Shown here piece by piece: positions 22,366 through 32,760 of a stretch of 64,000 nt of DNA. The notes under the pieces were generated by a model. It did no database searches, was not told where the DNA came from, and saw nothing but the letters and a program-made list of their open reading frames with translations. Made by a program: the position numbers and the translations under genes. Position 1 is the stretch's first letter. The number at the start of each line of letters is the position of its first letter. The stretch lies in contig NC_079884.1 in assembly GCF_029227915.1 (NCBI RefSeq), forward strand, positions 13,392,001 through 13,456,000, read 5' to 3'. This DNA is from Hydractinia symbiolongicarpus (taxonomy: Eukaryota > Cnidaria > Hydrozoa > Anthoathecata > Hydractiniidae).

Positions 22366-25320
22366 ATTTATAATTTTTTGTACCTTCTTTGCCTTGAACG
22401 TAGTGGTATATCGAGCAAACATTGCTTTGGACATCGAAATTTAAAGTTTGTAAACAAATTTAATGTTATTGAAAAGAACTCGGGACCAGCAAAAAAAATT
22501 TAACAAGCAATTATCCACAAAATAATTTCATTATTTAACTGTTAACTAAACAATTACACGCATTTCTTGAATAATTTACACCCCTGGTCATAATTTAAAA
22601 TAGATTACACTTTAGTGTTTCTTTTTTGACACTGAAAATCCAAGCAATTAGCTTAATAAAAATACCTTTTTTTCTTAGTTAAACAATTCTCTTCTTTCTT
22701 CCGAAATATTCTCTTCCATTTTAAACACTTTTTTCTAAAGTGTAAAACACTTTTCTTCCATAAAAATCAACAAGCATGTGGTTTACTTGATGGACATTAC
22801 TATGATTCGGCTGGTATGTTCCACAGACCATACATATCACAGTTCGCCCGTCACAGGTTAAAATAGTTTTTTTGGACAATTTTCAACATTTGACATACGC
22901 ATTTATTTTGGTAGAAATGCAGCGCCATAAACTCATTAAGTTTTATCTGTGGCTAGACTAAAAAGACTCTGATGCGGTTTAGTATTTCATTTGCAAAATT
23001 ATTCACAAGCGCATTATGATATGAGAAAATAAATAAAAAAACAATTGCCAGTTTATCAGATAGCTATGTGGTACTTTCAAAAGCATTGTTTGAAGGTGTT
23101 TAATGTTATATATCCACCAGCAACAACGCCTGTTAACTAGCGTGGTCGAACATTCTAATAGAAAGTGTTTGTTCATATAGAGAAGTGGAAAATACAAAAT
23201 AGAACGGTTTGAATCATAGAAGAAATGTGCTTTAAAATTGAAAGAGAAGAGAGCCATCGGGCTATCGTACATAATAACTCATAAATTTAAAGTGAATTTC
23301 TGGAAAAAGGACTTATTTTTGCTATTGAAAAAAAGCTTATAAATACTTCAGTTAAGATTTAATGGGAAAAAAAACATATGTTTCACAGAAATTGCCGTCA
23401 ACAATTTTTTTTCCGGAAGAGGACTGTTCCGGAAGAACACAAAAGAAAGCTTGTTTATACTACTTTAAAATTTCATATCTTGTTTCTTTTTTACGCTGGG
23501 ATAACAATTCCCAAACTTTATTAAATTCACCGCTAGCACAGTTTTGTGTCTGTTTGTGTGCTTGTCATCTGTTAGGGATACTTTTCATTGTGTTTCTTTA
23601 AAAAAGTCTTCTTGTATACCACAAGGGTAGTTTAAACACAGCGTTACTTCTTGAGGTGTGTCGTTATTAGGAAAGGTAACAAATTTGCGACTTTTTGTTT
23701 TAACACACTGTGTATCGATTTTTTCTTGATTAATAAAGCAAATATGTTTTTTTACAATTTAAACCCTGTCATAGATTTTCTTCGATACATCTGTTTATTT
23801 AGATTGTCTCCTGTGCAAGTCTTCCTCAAGTCGCACGAAATATTATTTCAACCAAACTACATCTTTCGGATACAACATTGAAGCCGGGTTTCTTTTCGCA
23901 AAGGACTTTTAACAAGGAACATTTCTCATGTGTAACCTTGCGCCCATTGCCCTTTGTCTTTTCTCTGCTCTCTGGTATTAGAATATACCTAATTAAGAAG
24001 AAAGCGCCAAGGATTGAGGTTGCCTCCTGTGTAGTGCAAGTTTTTAACCCACACAGGTTGTCTTGTTAAGGTCTTGTATAGAATGTATATCAAAAAGTTG
24101 CTTTCCGTGCTTCACCTTTCTGTGCTTCACTGTGATATATGTTAGCAATTCATAATATCTATGTTTTTTTTTTTTTTACAACGGGCTGTGTATATTCCAT
24201 GCACTACAAGTCCATCATAGAACTTCTTCTAATAGATAAAGGTGATGATGAAACAGATGAAGTTAACCTTCAAACCCGCGGGGATAAAAAGAGGAATTAC
24301 GGTACTTTAAAATCCTCCCATGTTTGAAATCCAGGTTACAACTCTCAGCGTTTCTACATCACAATGTCTCATTGTTCTACCGCTTTAGCCGGTAGAACTT
24401 TAAAATAGGTTTCTTTTTTTCTCGTGAAGCACGGAAATGTACCAGTCTAGTGTAGCCGTACGTAAATTATTAGTATTTGAGTGTTGATAACAGAACTACC
24501 CTGTTGAACGGCACAAAAGGTGTAAAAACCTATTATTTTTACAAATAAACAGGCTAAAATTCTTTTTAAAGAACGAAATAAATCAAAAATAATTGTTTTT
24601 TTGATTTTTACGTTTATTCTAGTTTTTAAAAGAGCGGTGTTCACAAACTGAAACTCATTTTTCTACTTTCATGTTTTTCTTTCGTCTTTTGCTGTTGCCA
24701 GTTAAAAATATTTTATTACTAATAACGTGACCACTTTTTCTGCACAATTGGAGAACTAAAGCAAGTACTCCCCCGAGGTGGATTTGCTATAAATCAGTAA
24801 TAAGCCGTAGAACTTCTTGCTGAGACGGCTTGTTTTTTTAATTTGAAGGAATTTTCTGGAAAGTGAACGTATGTCTTGTTATAGAAAAACGTATAAATAT
24901 TTAATATAAGATTTACTAAAAAAAACATATGATTCGCAGTTACCTGCTACAATGTAAACGCTACTAATTTTTTCTCGAGAAGAGGACTATAAACGCGGAG
25001 GAAGGTATGTGTTTATTAGTTTAAAACATTTTTTTTTAGAAAGAAATACGTCTTTACACTGTGAAGACATTTTTCTGAATTTAACAAATTCATCAGTGAC
25101 ACATTATATGTCCGGGCGTCTTGTCATCATTATAAATTATTTTCACTTTGTAGGGTTTTATTGTACAAGCAAGGCTAGTGTAAACACAGTGTTACTTCTT
25201 GTGCAGTGCGTTATTAGGCAAGGTAACAAATTTTGACTTAGAAGTTGCACCTTTTTGGCTTTAACACACTGTGTAGCTGTTCTCTCTTGGTTGATAAAGC
25301 AGATACGTTTCCCAAAATTA
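22366..25320 (+). repeat. Cluster of dispersed repeat R2 copies
   Basis: 22370-22580 matches 4860-5060 inverted. 23330-23760 and 24880-25310 are two diverged direct copies of one segment, sharing GTTACTTCTTG, AAGGTAACAAATTT and TTTTAACACACTGTGTA. 23780-24120 is nearly the same as 40537-40865, with shared TCCTGTGCAAGTCTTCCTCA and GCGCCCATTGCCCTTTGTCT. 24178-24270 matches 41338-41435 (CAACGGGCTGTGTAT). The open frames here are conserved only because the DNA is repeated; none looks like a protein family. Confidence 0.75.
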
Positions 25321-27125
25321 CTGCTCCTATTCAGATAGATACAGTTCGATATATCTGTTCGAATTAGACATATCAATGATACGATGTCTTACTGAAAGTT
25401 ACGTGTCTGGTGTGATATCTGAGTGAATAACACGTTCATATAGTGTGATTACTGGGTAAATGTAATGTGTAGATAGAACGAATACACTACTGAATTTTCT
25501 ACTTCTTCGGTAGAGTTGTTTGTTTAATAGATGACTTACCAAAGTTTTACAAAAGTTGACAAAACTTTGACGATTTTTGATAAACACTCACGCATTATTC
25601 TGGCTAAAAAGCAGGACCATGTGGTGTAAAGTTGCTGTTAATGAAATTCATACAGTTTTTTGGAAGCACGAGATTCAAAAAGAACTGATTATTTTTTTTT
25701 CAATTTTTCTTCAAAAGCCTTTCAGCAATTCTCAGCGAATAGTTCGAAATTTCATTTGTTTTTCTTCAATGGATTTATATGACCTCTGTGCATTGACGTT
25801 TTTTCAATCTACAGGAATAAGTGCGCATGCCCAAATTTGTCCCCAGGGCATATCTTCCGCTATGATATGCGGACAAAACAACTCCAAATAAATCCTCTAA
25901 CTACTGTACACAAGCCTTGGAAGAAGTTGAAAAGTTGAACTTATTACAATGAATTGTTCTAATGCTTTTTAGAGATTTTTAGATTTGTTGTTTTGGAGAA
26001 AACTTATTTCTTTATTTCTCGAGTTTTTTATTCCATTAGCTTTATGCTATAAGTTCAATTATTCTTTTTTCATATTTATCGGCTACCGGAAGGTTTTCAA
26101 CCGTTGCAAGCGTAAAATTCATCAAAAGTAGAACCTATTTTACCCCTCTCTATATAAATTTTTCTTCGTCACAAAACAAGTCTTGCTTTCTATTTTGTGA
26201 AAACAAAATTGATTGTGAATCGTTATAAAATTCCAAATGTCGCCAAAATGTCTAAAAGCATAAATAGACTAAAATATGATTTTAGAACTGTTAATAGGGA
26301 TGTTCTAAAAAAGAAAACAAATACCGATTATTTTTGACGATGAGAGCAGACGTGACATACCGAAGACGTGACATACCGAATTAAATCTGATGAAAATTCA
26401 CAAAACATCATAGGTATGGTTTACAAGTACCTTATTCCCCCTCACAAACCAACACCCTCCTTCCCAGGTCAAATTATGGCTAAGCATACTATATCGGGGA
26501 AAACATAATCCTTTAAGGAAGGTTTTGTCACTGGTCACTTTCCCACAAATTTTCTCCCCGACAAGATTCTTTTAGAAAATTCAACTTTATCTTTCCGGAA
26601 TTACAATGTTTCGAATATAATGTAAATACATATTTTTAATAACATTGGCGTAACCTCGATCACAGGAGTCGTAGCGTGTTTTTATACGAAGAGCAAAACT
26701 CATACACATTTTATTCTTATAGAAAAAAAACAGTACAAGTCCTGAAATAAAAGTTGATTTTGGGTGTTCAAATTTCATAAGATTTTTCATCAAATTCAAT
26801 ACTCAAAAATACAGCTGGTTTATTAAAAGGACAACTGCCAAAAGATTTGAATCAAGAAATAAAAAAAAGAAATATTTGTTGTTTTGGAATTAAATCATCA
26901 ATCCTAGAAACATTGCCGCGTGTTCTTATCTATTTAGATAACATGTGTAAAATAGATTAATAAAACGATCTAATAACAACACACCTTCGTCCCTAGTCCT
27001 TTTTGTCTCTTTTATACGATAGAAGAAACCGTGTTTTCACATATTAAAAAGTCAAAAAACCCTGTGGACGAGGGTGACGACAACAACCAATTTACGTCGC
27101 CTTTTGACACAAACAAAGGACACGT
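25321..27125. other. Intergenic, nothing recognised
   Basis: AT-rich sequence. One exact 16-bp direct repeat, GACGTGACATACCGAA twice in a row, lies at 26349-26380. Frames 25577-25891 and 26587-26799 have no family motif. Confidence 0.4.
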
Positions 27126-27857
27126 TCATTACAAAGGACATTTAATAAGAAAGTAGGCGTTTCTTACTGACTTTGATTTTTGAAGTTTGGTCTTATCGTA
27201 TTTAGCACCAATAATTTTTAAGGAAGCTTAAGGCGAGTTCAAACTAAAGTTAATAAAAACACAAAAAACACCTCTTGTCATCCTACCGTTTATTTATTTG
27301 TTTTTCCTTTTTTCGTAAAAGGAACATCTTTAACCCGTTTTAAAATCATCTGATTTTTAGAACAAGTTATAATCCTTCTCATATACATTGTTTATTGATC
27401 AAAAGCCGCGATTAGTCTTTGCGCAGCGGTTTATTTTTTGAAAGAATTTTATCTCCCTTATATCTGTGATAAAGGAATTTAATTTTTTGACGGAATTGCG
27501 TAACAAGTTTCATCGGCTTTGCTAGACTCCCATGAAGATATTGTTGAAACTTGTAAATACAGTTTCTGCATTTAGTATGACTGTTTCTGCTTTGATTAAA
27601 ACGTCGGTATGGTTTGATACTGCGTTAAAGGGAAACTAAGGTCAAAAAAAAATGTTGTTAAAAAAAAATTAAGAACGTTGTATAACATCTAAATAAACTA
27701 TTGAAAAAAAATTAACTCTTAATTTTCATTATTTAGGCTGTTTTAGCCCATTAAAGTTCTAAGGTTTTCTGAAATTAACCGTGTACTCCATTCACGGTTC
27801 CTCGTGAACCATACAGAATTATGACGTATGAGCCGCGAGACTCAAAATCACTTAGTC

Positions 27858-28658
27858 ATGGATAGCAGCGAAGAAAGTAGTTGTGCTAGTGAACATAGCG
27901 AAGTATATAGTTCTGAAACAGATGAAAGTATTTGCAAAGGGTGTTATGATAACTAACCTGAATATACTGAAAGTCAGTTGAAAAACATTTGTTCATCAAA
28001 AACTGCGAATGATATTTCAGACGACGACGAAGATGAGGATTTAGACTCAAGCAGGTTAGAAAACTTACATTGGTGTAAGTGTAAAAAATGTGATATACAC
28101 GAGTTAATGACTGTTGAAGAATGCAAGTGTTGTTTGGAGTTTACAACTTTACTGGGAGAAAAGCTGGAAGAGAATACATGTATTACCTTGCATAAAGATT
28201 TTAATATTCTTTGTTTAAATCGCACCGTATTAGAGACAGCAAGCATTAGACATCGCAGATATCAAAATAATTTCAAGGATATAAAATCTTTTCAAAACAA
28301 GTAAGCTTATTATTCTACCTTTCAAAACAAATATAAAATATTACTTCATATGCGAAAAAAAAATGCGTTCTTTATCTACATAAAAGTTCGTTTACTAAAT
28401 GTGAGTCAAAGAATATTTAAAAATATATATACAACATTTTGTAAGGCCTAGGTTCCACAACAACAAAACATATTATATTCTTTTTAGACAACTACGCTTT
28501 CAGCATACAGACAATATACGGCTTGGGTGCATTACTATGAAACACTGGGAAAAGGATGTAGAGTTGTTATACCGGCATGCGTTGTGAAAAAAATTCGTGA
28601 AAGTTTCCCAGAAAAAGATGGAAAATATACAGGATTCAAAGCTTTTGTAGATTTGTAA
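27858..28658 (+). pseudogene. P2X7 C-terminal (ballast)-like zinc-binding protein, broken
   Basis: Exon 1 (27858-28300) starts MDSSEESSCASEHSE and has an in-frame TAA at 27954. It continues to WCKCKKCDIHEL, VEECKCCLEF, CITLHKDFNILCLNRTVLE and RHRRYQ, then donor CAA|GTAAGC. Exon 2 (28488-28658, after TTTTTAG) encodes SAYRQYTAWVHYYE, then RVVIPACVVKKIRESFP and DGKYTGFKAFVDL. These are the hallmarks of the cytosolic P2X7 receptor tail: the WCxCxxC and CC zinc ligands, CIT-H--F, AYR-Y, IP-C-V--IR--FP and Y-GFK. Splicing gives KQLRF and then needs a one-base shift to reach SAYRQ, so a stop and a frameshift inactivate this copy. There are no P2X channel domains; it is a stand-alone tail protein of unknown role. 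Confidence 0.85.
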
Positions 28659-29011
28659 AATCTGTAATTTAATACGGTAGTGCCATCCATGTTAATAAAT
28701 TCGTAAGTTTTGTGTTTAAAAATAGTTGGAACTGCTCCACAAAGTAGCTCTTTCCGTTTCGATGGTATCCCCGTTAGACGTCCTTTTAAATCATCTTTAA
28801 TGCAGTCAGGATGGAAGTGGTCTTCACATACAACTTTATTTTTCCCAAATGGAAATGTTTCTACATTCAATCCAGTACCAATATTATGCAACCATTGTGC
28901 TACGCGAAGTTTCTCAGTTGTATTCACTGGCTTTGGGATCATGAAAAAACTTTTTTTAGCAGTTACTCTCCCAGTGGTTTGCGAACATCCATATGCCAGG
29001 CAACTTGGCAT
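28535..29011 (-). CDS. THAP-domain protein encoded within the TTAA element
   Basis: From ATG 29011 the frame encodes a THAP zinc finger of about 95 residues. It has MPSCLAYGCS (first C pair), SFFMIPKP, the invariant-type W in AQWLHNIG, VCEDHFHPDC (C and H ligands) and the closing AVPTIF at about residue 91. THAP fingers are C2CH DNA-binding modules of P-element-type and Kolobok transposases and of host regulators. After the finger the frame runs about 60 more residues. It overlaps, antisense, exon 2 of the P2X7-tail gene and has no recognisable domain, so the true 3' end may be earlier. The finger looks intact, unlike its neighbour gene. Its likely job, if expressed, is binding the element's ends; this is inference. 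Confidence 0.8.
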   Translation of the reverse strand: MPSCLAYGCSQTTGRVTAKKSFFMIPKPVNTTEKLRVAQWLHNIGTGLNVETFPFGKNKVVCEDHFHPDCIKDDLKGRLTGIPSKRKELLCGAVPTIFKHKTYEFINMDGTTVLNYRFYKSTKALNPVYFPSFSGKLSRIFFTTHAGITTLHPFPSVS

Positions 29012-29700
29012 TTTGAGTAGTAAAGACAAAATGTACAATTATAGTTAAGAAGTAAAATTCATCTTTTATGTCTTCATACATCAAATCAGGCGAACCTTAC
29101 GTCATTGCTCTCCATCGTAGAGTTTTTTTATGTACTCTAACGGAGATGTAAACAATAACCTTTTTACTCTAAAATCCTCATAAAAATACATTTTTTTTGA
29201 AAAAAAAATTTAAGGTATCTTTTTTAAATAGTATAATAAACGTTTTTATGAAAAAAAAAATTTTGACCTTAGTTTCCCTTTAAGTCCAAATATTTGTAAC
29301 ATCCTAGTGCCTAGAGCCGTTATCACATGGCTACAAGTTTAAACTCAAGCAACAAGACAAAATGTCCTGGAAGATAAATTGCTTCTGGAAATTTACTACT
29401 AAGAAGACAGTGTTGTTTTGGCCAACTGTTTTCTAAGTTTAGTTGTTAGCCCGTGGAAAATTAGATGGGATTTTGCCCGTCGTACCTTTAACTGCATCGA
29501 TATTTCGTGCATCTTTATTTAATTGTTAGCATAAAGTAATATAATTATTCCGCAGGGGATCGATACAATAGAAAATTTTACGAAACTTCGGCTGTCGTAT
29601 AAATGTCGCGTTTACTATTTTATGCATATCTTGTGTCCGTGTGACTTTAAAATCGCGCAGAGACTAACAAAATAGGGGTATTGTTTATATAGAGATTGAC

Positions 29701-30325
29701 TGAAAGGATAAGACAGAATTTTCTATAAAATAAATCTATAAAATGTATTTCTTTTAATAAAGATTGAAAATTGGTGGGAGTTTGTGATTGTCTTCTCGGA
29801 ACTTTGGAACGAGGTTGTGTTTTTAGAAATAAAGTTATTTCATAAATGTTATGAAATATTTATCATTTTGGTCTTATTTATATTTTGGAATTTTTATATC
29901 AGTGTGTGTTTCTATTTTAATATAAACAATTGCGTTCATAATTAATAATGTTTGGAATTTAAAATAAAAAAATTATAAAATTTTTGGCGTTAATGAAGCG
30001 AAAAACTTGCAAAATTAAAAAACAGAGACGGGGGAGGAGTTTGGTAATGAATATCGGTCTGATAAATTTTTGCTATGTAATTCTGTGTAGTGCTTTTTGA
30101 ATTGAATAGTTCATTGGTGATCAGTTGTAAACATTTCAGTTTTGATGAACAGCTGTATTCAAAGAAATAATTTAAAATGTAATAATGCAATTTTGAAAAC
30201 TTTGGATTATTTTGTTGCTGTATGAGTATTTCTATGTAGCTGCGACCGGTAAGTACACACGTCTTTCTTTTTTGGAAAAGCATATTTGAACGTGTGAAGC
30301 TGTCATCGAATTTATTTCAAACCTA
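29701..30325. other. Intergenic, nothing recognised
   Basis: AT-rich non-coding stretch. Frame 29990-30283 on the minus strand shows no family. Confidence 0.35.
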
Positions 30326-30329
30326 ACCC

Positions 30330-30497
30330 TAGCCCGGGAATTTTGAGGTTTTACTTTATTTAAAGTAAGTTTAAAGCAAGTAAACATAATTTGAAAGGCA
30401 TTATAATAAATCAAAAATACGTTCACATTATTAAGGCATGCTTTAAATCGTGCTTTAAATTTATAGCGTGTTCTTAAAATTCTAGTGTGACCCCCCT
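30330..30497 (-). repeat. Partial copy of the 1.74-2.19 kb MITE
   Basis: Read in reverse it repeats the ACACTAGAATTTTAA, AAAGCACGATTTAAAGC and CTTGCTTTAAACTTACTTTA blocks. One C/G-rich terminus (AGTGTGACCCCC) is present at 30482-30496. The opposite terminus is missing or too diverged. Confidence 0.6.
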
Positions 30498-30539
30498 CTA
30501 TCCTTTGGTACACTGTTGATTAGAATATTTGTGAAAACT

Positions 30540-30795
30540 AGTCGGTGGTCCGTGAGAAACTCCACGGGTTCGCCTTCCGTTTTATACCGCATTGCGTTCG
30601 TCTCGCTACTTGCGCAGCTAGGCTACCATTTTGCGTGATAGACAAACGGACAGACGCATACGGGTTTTATAATATAGAATAGATATTAACCCGTGGAAAT
30701 CTCTACGGGGTCGCCCGTCCTTTATATATCGCATTTCGTGTTTCCGTAACCGACAGACAAAAAGGCAAACGACAGCTATTATTAAAGACATACTT
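30540..30795 (+). repeat. Two tandem short elements of the CCCGTGG hairpin family
   Basis: The first (about 30540-30675) opens with a degenerate hairpin around CTCCACGGGTTCGCC and closes with GGACAGACGCATACGGGTTT. The second (about 30685-30790) opens AACCCGTGGAAATC, continues GGGGTCGCCCGTCCTTTATA and closes with ACGACAGCTATTATTAA. Both are related to 18755-18948. Confidence 0.5.
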
Positions 30796-32351
30796 GATTG
30801 TTGTTTAATGCATAAATCTTTGTTTATTTTTTAAAAGGTCAATAACTATTTTCATATCACGGATTTAGTGTAAAAAAACTGGATTCTTTACGGAAATCTG
30901 TTCCAGTATGTATAGCCGAGTCATGATGACGTGAAACCATATTATTTTGTGAAAATAATTCAATATAGCCTAACAAAACAACATAATTCAGCATTCAAAT
31001 TACTAAATGTGTTATATTTTTCTCAAGAATGCCTTTTTTATATAGCTTATCTGTTTACGCGTTATTAACTTATACTGGCATTGTTTTGAGCTTTGATGAA
31101 TCCGATGATAAGGATTCTCTCACTATCCGCTTACGACTAAAGTATATAATGTTGGCAGTTGCGATACTGGAAACATATTATTTTATGATGTGACTGGCGG
31201 GACAATTTAGTCAATAACGTCGTTATTGACTAAATTATATTTATTTTTTTACTGTCCCTGCGGGTACTTCACGTCGTTTTTTTTGTAAACAGTCACTTTA
31301 CAAATTTTGTTGATGTTTTTATGTTGTTATATTTTTTGCCAAGAGCGTCAGGTAAGTACCAAAAATAGAGGCCTAAGTGACATTTCATTATCAACAAATA
31401 TATCTCATTATATACATTATATATAATTTTGTATTTTGTCAGATTCTGAATCCATTGGAGAACTGAGGAAAGGAGAAATTATTGTTTTTGATGATGGTGG
31501 GGATGTAGCGACTGTTTGCGAAACGCGACGTAGTACCAATATTTGTTGATAGTCGCTGCTAATTGGCGACCCATGACACATCGTTATAACGTCATTCTTT
31601 AGCATTGTAGTTTCTAAAGTCGTATTTTAGCTATAAACCTAACGGCGCGACGACGTTACTGCGACGTTGGTGTGCCCGCTCCAAGGTGTCTTTTTAACCC
31701 CTCGTCAAGAGTAGAATCAAATGTTGCAACTGGAAGGTTTTAATTACCCTAACCTTTTAAAAGTGTTTTACAACGTCTAGCTTTGTAAAAATGGCAAGAG
31801 AAGAGAAGAAAAATCTTCTTAATTTGTTTGGATGTATAATCTGTCGGTTTCTTTGTAAAATTCCTAAAGACAGCGTTAAGCGTATTGTCAATTACAGAAG
31901 CAAACAAAGAGGAAGTTAAACAGGAAAAAAAGGCTCTTTATGTGTATAGTATTCTCTTTACAACATGTCGTGAAAGGAAAAATAAGAAAAACTTTCGCCT
32001 TGTCAGCAAAAAAATCACAATTCGTCTCAGCTTGCCATCTAGATTATACTTGAGTAAATAATTTGATTGATTAAAATTGACATACGTCATATCAAAAGTC
32101 ATTTCCAGTTATAAGTACTATGAATGACTTCACAAGCGTGAAATATAATTTCGGTTTAACAAACAACGCATATAAATATCTTCTGTGCAAGAACTTACAC
32201 GCACCAACGTCAAAAAATTGCTTTAAGGACCCCACCTTTCAAACTCTCCTTAAAAGGTCATCGCTGAAAATAAGTTGGTGTTGGACTTCATCATTAAAAG
32301 CAACCTTGTTGAAAACATTAAATAACACATCTTTGAAATTCAAATTAGCTA
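30796..32351. other. Intergenic, one perfect hairpin
   Basis: No gene recognised. A perfect 16-bp inverted repeat with a single-base centre lies at 31204-31236 (AATTTAGTCAATAACG-T-CGTTATTGACTAAATT). The remainder is AT-rich. Confidence 0.45.
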
Positions 32352-32760
32352 CTTGACAAAACACAGTGCGTGGTTGAGCCAAAATTTATATTTTTGTGAC
32401 GTTACAATGTTGATGACGTAATGTGATATATATTATGTCGCTATAAACAAACATAAGACTTATTTTTGCATTTCCTTAATGAGACTTCAGCATGGCTATA
32501 AAGTTAATAAAATTTAACATGGCTACAGTTAATGAAAATACTACGTGACTTTAGTTGCTCCTCTTAAAAAGTTGATAATAACAAAACATACCTGGATGCG
32601 GGATTGTTGTAATTTATTATCTTGTAAAACTCTAACAAAAGTTGTATTATTAAATTTAATGATTTGTGATTAGATAGTAGATTATTTCGTTTATTGCAGT
32701 AAAAGCCAAACACACAGCAAGAGGAATTCTTTAGCTACGCATGACACGTCTGATAGAGAA

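Larger units (their letters stand above)
27629..29279. mobile_element. Kolobok-like DNA element with THAP and P2X7-tail genes
   Basis: The ends are perfect 19-bp inverted repeats, AGGGAAACTAAGGTCAAAA, flanked on both sides by TTAA (27625-27628 and 29280-29283). The TTAA target, RR-type 5' ends and THAP cargo fit the Kolobok superfamily. piggyBac also uses TTAA, but its ends normally start CCY. The 1651-bp element carries a two-exon P2X7-tail-like gene (+) and a THAP gene (-), tail to tail, each starting about 230-270 bp inside one terminus. No transposase catalytic domain is present, so it is non-autonomous or an internal-deletion copy. Confidence 0.85.
27130..29700 (+). repeat. Dispersed repeat split by a TTAA-flanked element
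   Basis: 27130-27628 and 29280-29700 together match 3285-4010 in reverse. The match is broken only by the element at 27629-29279. The right part ends in a block (GGGGTATTGTTTATATAGAG) that also closes the copy near 3290. Confidence 0.75.

Noticed and set aside
23362-24327. Several small plus-strand frames
   Set aside because: They lie inside dispersed repeat copies. The corresponding frames in the other copies (for example 40470-40829) begin and end differently, so selection for a protein is not supported.
28710-29048. Plus-strand frames of 112 and 69 codons
   Set aside because: They are exactly antisense to the THAP domain, which has all expected zinc ligands and the AVPTIF motif.
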